64,000 bases of DNA from Sphingopyxis sp. GW247-27LB (GTDB lineage Bacteria; Pseudomonadota; Alphaproteobacteria; Sphingomonadales; Sphingomonadaceae), in contig NZ_NIWD01000002.1 in NCBI RefSeq assembly GCF_002277025.1, positions 62,001-126,000 of the forward strand, in the 5' to 3' direction. The translations under genes were made by a program, and so were the position numbers. The notes below the pieces were generated by a model. The model worked only from the letters and a program-made list of their open reading frames with translations. It had not been told where the DNA came from and did not search any database. Below are positions 42,927 through 51,976 of this stretch, in pieces (the first letter of the stretch is position 1; every line of letters begins with the position of its first letter).

Positions 42927-43888
42927 CCCTTCGCGCCATCCTCGCCGGCACCGGCTCGGCGCTGCCGCGCACGCGCGTCTCGAACGAAGAACTCGCGCGG
43001 CGCGTCGATACCAGCGACGAATGGATCGTCGAGCGCACCGGCATTCGCTTCCGCCATATCGCCGAGCCCGACGAGACGACCGCGACGCTTGCCGCCGCCG
43101 CGGCGAAGGAAGCGCTGGCCGCCGCGGGGCTCGAGCCATCGGACATCGGGCTGATCATCGTCGCGACCGCGACCCCCGACAATACCTTCCCGGCGAGCGC
43201 GACCAAGGTGCAGGCGCTGCTCGGCGCGCCCGACTGCATCGCCTTCGACGTCGCCGCGGTCTGCTCGGGCTTTCTCTACGCGATTTCGGTCGCCGATTCG
43301 ATGCTGCGCACCGGCGCGGCGAAGCATGCCCTGATCATCGGCTCCGAAACCTTCAGCCGCATCCTCGACTGGGAGGACCGCACGACCTGCGTGCTGTTCG
43401 GCGACGGCGCGGGCGCGGTGGTGCTGTCGGCCGAGGAGGTCGCGGACGACCGCGGCATCCTCGCGACGCGGCTCCATGCCGAGGGCCAATATTGCGACAT
43501 GCTCTATGTCGACGGCGGCCCCTCGACGACGGGAACCGTCGGCCATGTGCGGATGCAGGGGCGCGAGGTGTTCCGCCACGCCGTCACCAATCTCGCCGCC
43601 GTGCTCGGCGAGGTTCTGGCCGACGTCGGGCTGTCGGCCACCGACATCGACTGGGTCGTGCCGCACCAGGCGAACAAGCGCATCATCGACGCGACCGCGA
43701 AGAAACTCGGCCTTCCCGCCGAGCGCGTCGTGTTGACCGTCGACCAGCACGCCAACACGTCGGCTGCGTCGGTGCCGCTCGCGCTCGACCTCGCGGTGCG
43801 CGACGGGCGAATCCGGCGCGGCGACCTCGTCGTGCTCGAGGCGATGGGCGGCGGCTTTACCTGGGGGGCGGCGGTCCTGCGGGTCTGA
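42923..43888 (+). CDS. fabH: 3-oxoacyl-ACP synthase III
   Basis: A 321-residue condensing enzyme that starts fatty-acid chains from acetyl-CoA and malonyl-ACP. The catalytic triad is visible: Cys114 in [12 protein letters not shown], His248 in [12 protein letters not shown] and Asn278 in [28 protein letters not shown] and the end [14 protein letters not shown] are conserved. ATG 42923 overlaps the plsX stop. Confidence 0.98.
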   Translation: MTLRAILAGTGSALPRTRVSNEELARRVDTSDEWIVERTGIRFRHIAEPDETTATLAAAAAKEALAAAGLEPSDIGLIIVATATPDNTFPASATKVQALLGAPDCIAFDVAAVCSGFLYAISVADSMLRTGAAKHALIIGSETFSRILDWEDRTTCVLFGDGAGAVVLSAEEVADDRGILATRLHAEGQYCDMLYVDGGPSTTGTVGHVRMQGREVFRHAVTNLAAVLGEVLADVGLSATDIDWVVPHQANKRIIDATAKKLGLPAERVVLTVDQHANTSAASVPLALDLAVRDGRIRRGDLVVLEAMGGGFTWGAAVLRV

Positions 43889-44069
43889 ATCCGGGATACC
43901 CGCGGCAACAAGGCCGCGTTTGCGGCGTTCGTCGCTTCAACTTCTCCGTCCATCCGTTTCAGTTTTGCGGATTTATTCGCTTTTGTTACAACTGTGCGCG
44001 GGACTCGTGACGGTGGGGGCCTTCCGGGAACCGGCTTCGGTTATCGTTTCAGGAGGGGAAGGGATTAAC

Positions 44070-44363
44070 ATGGCTGCAGGAACGCTTACCCGCGCCGACA
44101 TCGCGGCGCGAATCAACCAGATGGTGGGTCTGTCGCGCAATGAATCGGCGACGATCGTCGAGAGCATCTTGTCGCACATGTCCGACGCGCTGTCCGAAGG
44201 CCAGAATGTGAAGATTTCGGGGTTCGGCACCTTCGTGTTGCGCGACAAGGCGCAGCGTATCGGCCGCAATCCCAAGACCGGCATCGAGGTGCCCATCCTT
44301 CCACGCCGCGTGATGACCTTTCGCGCCAGCCAGGCGATGCGGGCCCGCGTCGCCGGCAGCTGA
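44070..44363 (+). CDS. ihfA: integration host factor subunit alpha
   Basis: A 97-residue DNA-bending protein that pairs with Ihf[33 protein letters not shown] and [18 protein letters not shown] (with the intercalating Pro in R-N-P) are diagnostic. A strong AGGAGG lies upstream of ATG 44070. Position after fabH is standard in alphaproteobacteria; the 181-base gap before it likely contains its own promoter. Confidence 0.97.
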   Translation: MAAGTLTRADIAARINQMVGLSRNESATIVESILSHMSDALSEGQNVKISGFGTFVLRDKAQRIGRNPKTGIEVPILPRRVMTFRASQAMRARVAGS

Positions 44364-44377
44364 GCCGGGGATCGGCC

Positions 44378-44779
44378 ATGCCCGATTTCGACGAGCGCGG
44401 CGACGGCAGCAAGGCGGCGGGCGCGATGCTGTCGATCGGCGAGCTTGCTGACCGGATCGGCGTTCCCACCCATGTGCTGCGCTATTGGGAAACCCGCTTT
44501 CCCGAGCTTCGGCCGCTGCAGCGCTCGGGCCGCCGCCGCTATTATCGCCCGGGGGATGTCGCGCTCGCCGAGCGTATCCATCATCTGCTGCATGTGAAGG
44601 GCTTCACCGTCGAGGGCGCGCGCAAGGCACTGTCGGGCAGCGAAGCGGCTGAACCGGCTGCCGCGCCCGCGCCGCCCCTGGACACTGCGTCGCCGCCGGT
44701 GCCTGCCGCGGGCGGCGTGCCGCTCGCGGCGCTCGTCGCGCTTCGCCAGCGGCTGGCCGCGGCGCTCGACGCCGCCTAA
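44378..44779 (+). CDS. MerR-family transcriptional regulator
   Basis: A 133-residue regulator with the MerR winged helix: LSIGELADRIGVPTHVLRYWETRFPELRPLQ then GRRRYYRPGDVALAERIHHLLHV. The W-E-T-R-F-P-E-L type is the common companion of ihfA in alphaproteobacteria. The C-terminal part is short, Pro/Ala-rich and has no cysteine, so no metal sensing is suggested. It lies 14 bases after ihfA, in the same operon. It converges on the next gene with a three-base overlap. Confidence 0.93.
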   Translation: MPDFDERGDGSKAAGAMLSIGELADRIGVPTHVLRYWETRFPELRPLQRSGRRRYYRPGDVALAERIHHLLHVKGFTVEGARKALSGSEAAEPAAAPAPPLDTASPPVPAAGGVPLAALVALRQRLAAALDAA

Positions 44780-45321
44780 TCTATCGCGGGTGACAGCGCC
44801 GGGTCGAGGTCGCGCGGGCGGATGAACAGCGCGAAGCGCGCCTGTCCCGCCTCGAGCGCGTGCCAATCGTCGATGTCGAGTTCGAGCCGCGCGAGCGCGG
44901 AGGTCGGCAGCTTTTCCTCGACCTCGGCGCGCAGCGCATCGCCCGCCGATTCGGGGACCAGCATCAGGATCAGATCCTCGAGCCCGGGATTATGCCCCGC
45001 GATCAGCACATGATCGGCGTCGCCGCCGGTGTCGCGGACCACCTCCATCAGCGTCGCCGCCGAGGCGAGATAGATGCGCCGGTCCCAGTGCGGCTCGATA
45101 GCCACGAGTCCCGCCGCGGGCTGGAAGATGTCGAGCGTCTCGGTGACGCGCACCGCGGGCGAGGCGACGATGCGTTCGACCGGCAGCCCCTGCCGCTTCA
45201 GATATTGGCCGACCAGTTCGGCGCCGCGCCGGCCCCGCGCGTTGATCGGACGGTCGAAATCGCGCTCGACGGGGGCGTCCCAGCCCGATTTGGCGTGGCG
45301 CAGGATCGTCAACGTCTTCAA
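44776..45321 (-). CDS. SixA-like histidine phosphatase
   Basis: A 181-residue phosphohistidine phosphatase-type protein: LTILRHAKSGWDAP (R-H-G/A catalytic His), ASPAVRVTETLDIF and VLIAGHNPGLEDLILML (second His). The family dephosphorylates histidine on phosphotransfer proteins or small substrates. The start is TTG 45321, six bases after GGGGAG, since no ATG or GTG fits before the conserved sequence. Confidence 0.9.
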   Translation of the reverse strand: MKTLTILRHAKSGWDAPVERDFDRPINARGRRGAELVGQYLKRQGLPVERIVASPAVRVTETLDIFQPAAGLVAIEPHWDRRIYLASAATLMEVVRDTGGDADHVLIAGHNPGLEDLILMLVPESAGDALRAEVEEKLPTSALARLELDIDDWHALEAGQARFALFIRPRDLDPALSPAID

Positions 45322-45375
45322 AGTCTCTCCCCACCTGTCGGCGCTGTCCCCGAATCGCCGCCTTGTGCCGCAAAC

Positions 45376-48108
45376 TCATGACGGTGGGAAGGCATATGCG
45401 CGGCCGCGCTGCGCGACATTGGCGGCGGCGACATGGTTCACCACCTCGTCGAGCGGCAGGCGGCGGATCGGCGTCCCTTCGGGAAAAGCGCTGAGCAGCC
45501 GCGAGGGGAAGGAGGGCGAGAGCATCACGAACTGCCCGAAATCGTCGGCGCGGCGGATCAGCCGGCCGAACGCCTGCGCGATGCGGCCGCGGATCACCAT
45601 ATCGTCATAGGCGCCGCCGCCCTGCGCTGCACGGCGCGCGGCGTGGAGGATTGTCGGGCGCGGCCAGGGCACGCCCTCCATGACGACGAGCCGCAGCGAA
45701 TCGCCCGGAACGTCGACGCCATCCCTCAAAGCATCGGTGCCGAGCAGCGAGGCGTGCGGATCGGCGCGGAAGATGTCGACGAGCGTGCCGGTGTCGAGCG
45801 GGTCGACATGCTGGGCATAGAGCGGCAGGCCCGCGCGCGCGAGGCGGTCGGCGATGCGCGCATGGACGATGCGCAGCCGCCGGATCGCGCTGAACAGGCC
45901 GAGCGCCCCGCCGCCCGAGGCCTCGATCAGCCGGCTGTAGGCGCCCGCGAGCGCGGGGAGGTCGCCGCGCGCGATGTCGGTGACGATCAACACCTCCGAC
46001 TGGCGCGCATAGTCGAAGGGGCTCGCGACGGCGAAATGCCCGACATTGCCGTCCATGTGCCGCGCCCCGGTGCGAATGTCGGCGTCGGCCCAGCCCGCGC
46101 CGGCATGATGCCCGCCGCGCAGCGTCGCCGAGGTGACAAGCACGCCCTGCGCCGGGCGGTAGACGATCTCGGCGACCGGGCGCGCGGGGTCGAGCCAGTG
46201 GCGATGCAGGCCGCAATCATATTCGCGTCCGTCGAAGCGGTCGACCGCGAGCCAGTCGACGAAGTCGGGGTCGGCGGGCCCGCCGACGCGGCCGAGCAGC
46301 GACAGCCACGCGCCCAGCGTATCGATCCGCCTGCCGAGGCTGGCGCGCGCCCCGTCGACGCGCGCGCGCGCCTGTCCGTCGAGCCAGTCGGGCGGGTCCT
46401 CGATCAGCGCGTCGAGCCGCTTGCCGAGCGTGAGCAGCGGACGCAACAGCGCCTCGATCGCGTCGCTCGCCGCGGCGGCGGCGCCGACCAGCGCGCCGTC
46501 GGGATCGGCGAGTTCGGTTTCGAGGCCATAGCCGCTGTCGGCGCCCTTCGGGTCGGCGCCGCGCGCATAGACCTGCGCGCGCACCGCCGCGAGCAGCCGC
46601 TCGATCGCGCCCCACGGCTCGTTCTCGGCGAGCCGCGCGAGCCAGCCGTCGCCGGGCAGCTCGGCGGCGGCGGCGATCGCCATCTGGATCGCCTGCTCGC
46701 CCGCCTCGTCATAGCTCGCGACGTCGGCGAGCCGCGCCGCGAGCCCGCGCCGCCGCCCGCGCGACTTGCCCTCGGGCCCCAGGATCCAGCGGCGGATCTC
46801 GACCGCCTCTTGCCCCGTCAGCGCCGCGGCGAACATCGAATCGGCGGCGTCCCACAGATGATGGCCCTCGTCGAAGATCAGCCGCGTCGCGGGCCCCCCG
46901 CCGTCCCGCGGGCGCGCCGCCTGCACCATCGTCAGCGCATGGTTGGCGATGACGATGTCGGCCTGGGTCGCCGCGCGCGCCGAGCGCTCGATGAAGCATT
47001 TGCGGAAATGCGGGCAGCCCGCATAGATGCACTCGCCGCGCCGGTCGGTGAGCGCGGTGGCGCCGTTGCGGCGGAACAGCGCGGGAAGCCAGCCGGGCAG
47101 GTCGCCGCCGATCATGTCGCCGTCGCGCGTATAGGCGGCCCAGCGCGCGACGAGCTGCGCGAGGATCGCGGCGCGGCCCGAAAAACCGCCCTGCAGCGCG
47201 TCCTCCAGGTTCAGAAGGCAGAGATAATTCTCGCGCCCCTTGCGCACCACGACCTTTTCGCGGTGCGTCGCGGCGTCGGGGTAGAGCTTTTCGGTCTCGC
47301 GCGCCAACTGGCGCTGCAGCGCCTTGGTGAAGGTCGAGATGCAGACCGCGCCCGCCGAGGCGTCGATCCACTGCTTGGCGGGGGCGAGATAGCCCAGCGT
47401 CTTGCCGATCCCTGTGCCCGCTTCCGCCACCAGCATCTGCGGCGCATCCTTGCGCTCGCGCGGTTCGAAGATGGCGGCGACGGCGCGGGCATAATCCTGC
47501 TGGCCGGGGCGGCGCTCGGCGCCGTCGCCGGTCAGCCGGTCGAGCCGCGCCGCGACATCGGCCGCTTCGATACGGATCTGGCGCGGCGCCCCGCGCGGTG
47601 GCACCTCCTCCCATTCGGGCAGGCGCGCGAACAGCCAGCGGTCGGCCTTGTCGGGCGTATCGAGCCGCGGCTGGATCAGCGGTGCCCACGGCCAGCGCTG
47701 CCGCGCGAGCGCCTGCAGGCTATGCCAGGCGCCCTCGCGCTCGGGCCAGCCCGAATCGCCAAGGCTGTTCAGCATCGCGGCGGCGGCGCGCGGCAGGAAG
47801 GCCGCGATCTCGGCCTCTGCCTTCGGCGGATCGATCCCGAGCGCGGCGGCAAAGCCCGCCGGCGTCGGCACCGCGAAGCGCGCGGGATAAAGAAAGGCGA
47901 AGAGTTCGAGCAGGTCGAGCCCCGACAGCTCGGGATAGCCCAGCCGGTCGCCGGTCAGCGGCGCGCCGAGCAGCAGGTGCGGAGTCGCCGCGACCGCCGC
48001 GATCGCCTCGCCGCGCCCGACCCGCTGCACGCGCCCGGCGGCGTCGGCGATCCAGATACCGACATGGCTCGCATGGATCGCGGGGAGGGGGAGCGGAGCG
48101 GACGCCAT
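45376..48108 (-). CDS. DinG-like ATP-dependent DNA helicase
   Basis: A 910-residue superfamily 2 XPD/DinG-type helicase. RPGQQDYARAVAAIF is the Q-like region; Walker A is VAEAGTGIGKTLGYLAP; the Fe-S cluster cysteines lie between it and the DEGH box, including ECIYAGCPHFRKCF plus the earlier Cys in ENYLCLLNLE; LIFDEGHHLWD is motif II; VLVTSATLRGG, GTDALRDGVDVPGDSLRLV and GRIAQAFGRLIRRADDFG are motifs III-VI. The N-terminal ~190 residues are less familiar and may be a nuclease-like or regulatory domain. It probably acts in DNA repair. No neighbour helps. Confidence 0.92.
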   Translation of the reverse strand: MASAPLPLPAIHASHVGIWIADAAGRVQRVGRGEAIAAVAATPHLLLGAPLTGDRLGYPELSGLDLLELFAFLYPARFAVPTPAGFAAALGIDPPKAEAEIAAFLPRAAAAMLNSLGDSGWPEREGAWHSLQALARQRWPWAPLIQPRLDTPDKADRWLFARLPEWEEVPPRGAPRQIRIEAADVAARLDRLTGDGAERRPGQQDYARAVAAIFEPRERKDAPQMLVAEAGTGIGKTLGYLAPAKQWIDASAGAVCISTFTKALQRQLARETEKLYPDAATHREKVVVRKGRENYLCLLNLEDALQGGFSGRAAILAQLVARWAAYTRDGDMIGGDLPGWLPALFRRNGATALTDRRGECIYAGCPHFRKCFIERSARAATQADIVIANHALTMVQAARPRDGGGPATRLIFDEGHHLWDAADSMFAAALTGQEAVEIRRWILGPEGKSRGRRRGLAARLADVASYDEAGEQAIQMAIAAAAELPGDGWLARLAENEPWGAIERLLAAVRAQVYARGADPKGADSGYGLETELADPDGALVGAAAAASDAIEALLRPLLTLGKRLDALIEDPPDWLDGQARARVDGARASLGRRIDTLGAWLSLLGRVGGPADPDFVDWLAVDRFDGREYDCGLHRHWLDPARPVAEIVYRPAQGVLVTSATLRGGHHAGAGWADADIRTGARHMDGNVGHFAVASPFDYARQSEVLIVTDIARGDLPALAGAYSRLIEASGGGALGLFSAIRRLRIVHARIADRLARAGLPLYAQHVDPLDTGTLVDIFRADPHASLLGTDALRDGVDVPGDSLRLVVMEGVPWPRPTILHAARRAAQGGGAYDDMVIRGRIAQAFGRLIRRADDFGQFVMLSPSFPSRLLSAFPEGTPIRRLPLDEVVNHVAAANVAQRGRAYAFPPS

Positions 48109-48207
48109 GTCCCGACGCTAGGGACAAAAGAGGAACGCGGCAAGGGCGGGGCGCCACCTCGATTTCGCTATTCCGGCAAAGCCTATCGGAAAACGCGAGG
48201 AGCGGGG

Positions 48208-49050
48208 TTACTGCGATTTCGCGAACCCGCACTGCGCCTGTTCCATCTCGATCTGCTTGGTGATGCGGCTGGCATTCTCCGCATAGGCTTCCGTCACGGA
48301 GCCTTGATTCACGGTCTTTCCAGCGAGCGGACTCACATTCGCGCAAAGATGAAAGACATGCGGTGTCGCGGATTTCTTGGCCCCGTTTTCGGGAGCGATC
48401 CAGTACACGACATCCTGACCAGCCGGGTTTTCGGCGTTCTTCGTCGCATCGGCCACCGCGTTTGAATCGCGGGCGATGTCCTGCGCCTGAGCCGCGACCT
48501 CGGGTGAACAGGCCGTGGTGGGCTGGCCGGCTTTGATCTGGGCCGCGCACTGGTTCATATCCTGGGTATATTGCTCGACCGACGGCGGATTATAGCTCAC
48601 CCCGATCAGCGTGGCGACGACAGCCAGGACGGCCCCGACACCCCCGGCGATCTTCTTGTTCTTCGGATCCATATCCTTGTCCATGAAGATCAGGACAACC
48701 AGGGGGAGGAAGGCGACCAGGGTGATGATCGCCCCAAGCTGGTTCTGGATAAAGAAGCGGAACTTTTCCGATGCGCGGGCCGGATCGTGCTTGTTGGCCG
48801 CCTTCCACATCAAGCTGCCGGCAATCGCAAAGACAGCGATCCCGACCAGAAGCCCTATCAGCAGCCCGAGGTTTCCGTGATCGAACATGTGCCGGTACAG
48901 CATGACGATGCCGGCGACCTCGCCGCCGATGGCGACGATCCATGCGATCAGGGCAAAAATTCGAAGACGCTTGGCCGTCGAGGTCTGGGCCTGGGTTGCC
49001 TGCCAGTCTTTCGTGACATCGGCCTTTGCGGCCGGATCGTCGTCGGGCAT
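48208..49050 (-). CDS. multi-pass membrane protein of unknown function
   Basis: Not recognised. The 280-residue product has four hydrophobic helices in the N-terminal half (about residues 30-50, 62-82, 105-125, 133-150), for example IFALIAWIVAIGGEVAGIVMLY and LGLLIGLLVGIAVFAIAG, and a hydrophilic C-terminal domain with cysteines in DMNQCAAQIK, TTACSPEV, HLCANVSP and AQCGFAKSQ. GGGAG lies before ATG 49050. It is alone between the DinG-like gene and the PilZ gene. No function is proposed. Confidence 0.75.
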   Translation of the reverse strand: MPDDDPAAKADVTKDWQATQAQTSTAKRLRIFALIAWIVAIGGEVAGIVMLYRHMFDHGNLGLLIGLLVGIAVFAIAGSLMWKAANKHDPARASEKFRFFIQNQLGAIITLVAFLPLVVLIFMDKDMDPKNKKIAGGVGAVLAVVATLIGVSYNPPSVEQYTQDMNQCAAQIKAGQPTTACSPEVAAQAQDIARDSNAVADATKNAENPAGQDVVYWIAPENGAKKSATPHVFHLCANVSPLAGKTVNQGSVTEAYAENASRITKQIEMEQAQCGFAKSQ

Positions 49051-49286
49051 GCTCGGATCTCCCTATCGACATGTCTGCACGATGGACGTCGACCGGAAAG
49101 CCTCCGCTGCCTCGCGCACAGCTTCATCGCAAGATCTTCTTCACCCGCTAACTAGCCGACGTGCCTGGCCGGGACCAGAAAAAACGCCGTTGTCGCCTCC
49201 TGCCGGATCGCGATCGGCCGGGAATGAGCGCCAGTCGGTGTCCCCGCCTTCGTGGGAATGAGGAAGATCGGGTTTGGTGCTGGGAC

Positions 49287-49655
49287 TCAATTCAGCCCGC
49301 GGCGCCCGAAGCCCGTCGGGCGCATCGCCCGGAAAATCTGTCCCGGCTCGACCATCGCCGCGCCGCGCGCGCGTTCGAGCGCCTTGTGGAGCGGGCCGTG
49401 GGTCAGTTCATAGGGGAAGCGCACCCCCATGCGGTCGACCTCGGACCACATGACGACGGCATAGACGGTCTGGCCGCCATAATGGATCTCGCACCGCGAT
49501 CGCGCGGGTAGGCTCGCGCCGTCGATGCGCGCGCCGCCTTCGGAAAGGTCGATGATCCGCCCCTCGACATGGTTGAGGACGCCGTTGACGACGATGTCGA
49601 GGTCGACGGTGGTGCGCTTGTGATGGCGCGGCGTGCGGGGCAGGGAGCTGGTCAT
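49287..49655 (-). CDS. PilZ-domain protein
   Basis: A 122-residue stand-alone PilZ protein that may bind cyclic di-GMP: an R-x-x-x-R-like basic start (RTPRHHKRTTVDLDIVV) and IIDLSEGGARIDGA (D/N-x-S-x-x-G) are visible, followed by MGVRFPYEL. The c-di-GMP motif looks nearly complete. It is divergent from lysK. A GGDEF-EAL-PilZ protein is encoded about 3.5 kb away. Confidence 0.88.
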   Translation of the reverse strand: MTSSLPRTPRHHKRTTVDLDIVVNGVLNHVEGRIIDLSEGGARIDGASLPARSRCEIHYGGQTVYAVVMWSEVDRMGVRFPYELTHGPLHKALERARGAAMVEPGQIFRAMRPTGFGRRGLN

Positions 49656-49761
49656 GCCGCGACGCTACGGCAAAGATGGTAAATTTCGGGTAACCATGAT
49701 GCGCGGCGTGCGGGCAATTTTGCCTTTCGATTCCGCCCTGCTTGCCGCTATGGGCGCTGCC

Positions 49762-51378
49762 ATGACCGACTTGCACCTTCATCCGTCGCTACGCGAACCC
49801 GCGCAAAGCTCCAAGGCCTGGCCGTTCGAGGAAGCGCGCAAGCTGGTCAAACGCTATCCCGATGGCAAGCCGGGCGGCGAGCCGGTGCTGTTCGAGACCG
49901 GCTATGGCCCATCGGGGCTGCCGCATATCGGAACCTTCAACGAAGTGCTGCGCACGACGATGGTGCGCCGTGCCTATGAGGCGCTGACCGCCAATGAATC
50001 CGGAGTGCCTGCGGCGACGCGGCTCGTCGCGTTCAGCGACGACATGGACGGGCTGCGCAAGGTTCCCGACAATGTGCCGAACGGCGACATGCTGCGCGAA
50101 TATCTGGGCAAGCCGCTGACGGCGATCCCCGATCCGTTCGGAAAGTATGAAAGTTTCGCGCATCATAACAATGCGATGCTGCGCGAATTTCTCGACCGTT
50201 TCGGCTTCGACTATGAATTCGTCAGCTCGACCGAGCGCTACCGGTCGGGGGCGTTCGACGAGGCGCTGAAGAATGTCCTGCGCCACAACCAGGATATCCT
50301 CGACATCATGCTTCCGACGCTGCGCGCGGAGCGCGCGGCGACCTATTCGCCGATCCTGCCGGTCAGCCCCAAGTCGGGCATCGTGCTCCAGGTCCCGGTG
50401 ACGGTGGTCGACGCCGACGCCGGACTCGTGGCGTTCGAGGACGAGGGCGAGACGGTCACGCACAATATCCTGTCGGGCGGCGCCAAGCTGCAGTGGAAGG
50501 TCGACTGGGCGATGCGCTGGGTCGCATTGGGCGTCGATTACGAGATGTACGGCAAGGATCTGACCGACAGCGGCGTGCAGTCGGGCAAGATCGCGAAGGC
50601 GCTCGGCGGGCGCAAGCCCGAGGGGCTGATCTACGAGATGTTCCTCGACGAAAAGGGCGAGAAGATCTCGAAGTCGAAGGGCAATGGCCTCAGCCTCGAA
50701 CAATGGCTCGACTATGGCAGCGAGGAAAGCCTTGCCTTCTACATCTATCGCGAACCCAAGTCGGCGAAGCAGCTCCACATCGGGGTGATCCCGAAGGCGG
50801 TCGACGAATATCTGCAGATGCGCGGCAATTATCCGGCGCAGGAAGCCGACAAGAAGCTCGGCAACCCGGTGCATCATGTCCATGTCGCGCGCGGCGAGGA
50901 TATGCCGGATGCGGTGCTGCCGGTCACCTTCGGCCTGCTCCTCAACCTCGTCGGGGTGATGGGCGCCGATGCGTCGAAGGATCAGATCTGGCGCTACCTC
51001 GGCCAATATGTCGCGGGCGCGAATGCGGGCAGCTATCCCGAGCTCGACCGGCTGATCGACAATGCGATGGCGTATAACCGCGACTTCGTCGCGCCAACCT
51101 TGCAGCGCCGCAAGCCACAGGGCGGCGAGGGCGCGGCCTTGCGCGACCTCGACGACAAGCTCGCGGCGCTCCCCGCCGACGCCTCGGCCGACGATATCCA
51201 GAATATCGTGTATGAGATTGGCAAGAACGAAGCCTATGGATTTGAAAATCTTCGCGATTGGTTCAAGGCGCTCTACGAGACCCTGCTCGGGTCGAGCGCG
51301 GGCCCGCGCATGGGCAGCTTCATCGCGCTGTTCGGGGTGGAGAATACGCGGCGGCTGATCGCCGAGGCTTTGGCGTGA
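49762..51378 (+). CDS. lysK: lysyl-tRNA synthetase, class I
   Basis: A 538-residue class I LysRS, the type found in archaea and alphaproteobacteria and unrelated to E. coli LysS. The HIGH-like motif is GYGPSGLPHIGTFNEV and the KMSKS motif is KISKSKGNGLSLEQWL. SDDMDGLRKVPDN is also typical of the family. ATG 49762 (MTDLHLHPSL) is preferred; ATG 49750 is possible. A palindromic repeat follows immediately after the stop. Confidence 0.95.
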   Translation: MTDLHLHPSLREPAQSSKAWPFEEARKLVKRYPDGKPGGEPVLFETGYGPSGLPHIGTFNEVLRTTMVRRAYEALTANESGVPAATRLVAFSDDMDGLRKVPDNVPNGDMLREYLGKPLTAIPDPFGKYESFAHHNNAMLREFLDRFGFDYEFVSSTERYRSGAFDEALKNVLRHNQDILDIMLPTLRAERAATYSPILPVSPKSGIVLQVPVTVVDADAGLVAFEDEGETVTHNILSGGAKLQWKVDWAMRWVALGVDYEMYGKDLTDSGVQSGKIAKALGGRKPEGLIYEMFLDEKGEKISKSKGNGLSLEQWLDYGSEESLAFYIYREPKSAKQLHIGVIPKAVDEYLQMRGNYPAQEADKKLGNPVHHVHVARGEDMPDAVLPVTFGLLLNLVGVMGADASKDQIWRYLGQYVAGANAGSYPELDRLIDNAMAYNRDFVAPTLQRRKPQGGEGAALRDLDDKLAALPADASADDIQNIVYEIGKNEAYGFENLRDWFKALYETLLGSSAGPRMGSFIALFGVENTRRLIAEALA

Positions 51379-51386
51379 AACGGAAC

Positions 51387-51481
51387 GTCATTGCGAGCGA
51401 AGCGAAGCAATCTCCAACCATCGGCCATGCGCTAGGGCCGAGAGCTGGAGATTGCTTCGTCGCTGCGCTCCTCGCAATGAC
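51387..51481. repeat. inverted repeat with GTCATTGCGAGCGAAGCGAA arms
   Basis: Left arm 51387-51416 and right arm 51446-51481 are imperfect inverted copies (both end in an ATTGCTTC-type core). Repeats of this GTCATTGCGAG..AAGCAATC type are dispersed in many alphaproteobacterial genomes. It fills the gap between lysK and the asparaginase-like gene. Confidence 0.8.
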
Positions 51482-51493
51482 CAAGGGGTGCTT

Positions 51494-51973
51494 ATGATCG
51501 ACATCTTCACCACCGGCGGGACGATCGACAAGGTCTATTTCGACGCGCTTTCGGAGTTCCAGATCGGCCCCGCGGCGATCCCCGACATGCTGCGTGAGAA
51601 TAATGTCCATGTCCCGCATCGCGTCACCCAGCTTATGCGCAAGGACAGCCTCGAGCTTACCGATGCCGACCGCGAGGCGATCCGCGCCGCGGTCGCGGCG
51701 AGCGATGCCGCCCGCATCCTCGTCACCCACGGGACCGACACGATGGTCGTCACCGGCCGTGTGCTCGCGGGGATCGCGGGAAAGACGATCGTGATGACCG
51801 GCGCGATGCAGCCGGCTTCGGTGCGCGCGAGCGATGCCGAGTTCAACGTCGGCTTCGCGCTCGCCGCGGTGCAGACGCTGCCGCCGGGGGTCTATATCGC
51901 GATGAACGGGATGCTCTTCGACCCCGCGACGACGGTAAAGGACCGCGCCGGCGCCCGCTTCGTCGCCGAATAG
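51494..51973 (+). CDS. asparaginase N-terminal-domain protein (single domain)
   Basis: A 159-residue protein matching only the N-terminal half of type I/II L-asparaginases: IFTTGGTIDKVYFD (first catalytic Thr region) and ILVTHGTDTMVVTGRVLA (second Thr-Asp), followed by KTIVMTGAMQPASVRASDAEFNVG and GVYIAMNGMLFD. The C-terminal domain of the usual ~330-residue enzyme is absent, and the gene ends with a clean stop, so it is a half-length family member rather than a visible truncation. Activity cannot be assumed. ATG 51494 is chosen. Confidence 0.88.
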   Translation: MIDIFTTGGTIDKVYFDALSEFQIGPAAIPDMLRENNVHVPHRVTQLMRKDSLELTDADREAIRAAVAASDAARILVTHGTDTMVVTGRVLAGIAGKTIVMTGAMQPASVRASDAEFNVGFALAAVQTLPPGVYIAMNGMLFDPATTVKDRAGARFVAE

Positions 51974-51976
51974 GGC

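Noticed and set aside
48208-49050. Secretion or transport component
   Set aside because: The four helices and Cys-rich tail match no transport family that I recognise, so no function is assigned.
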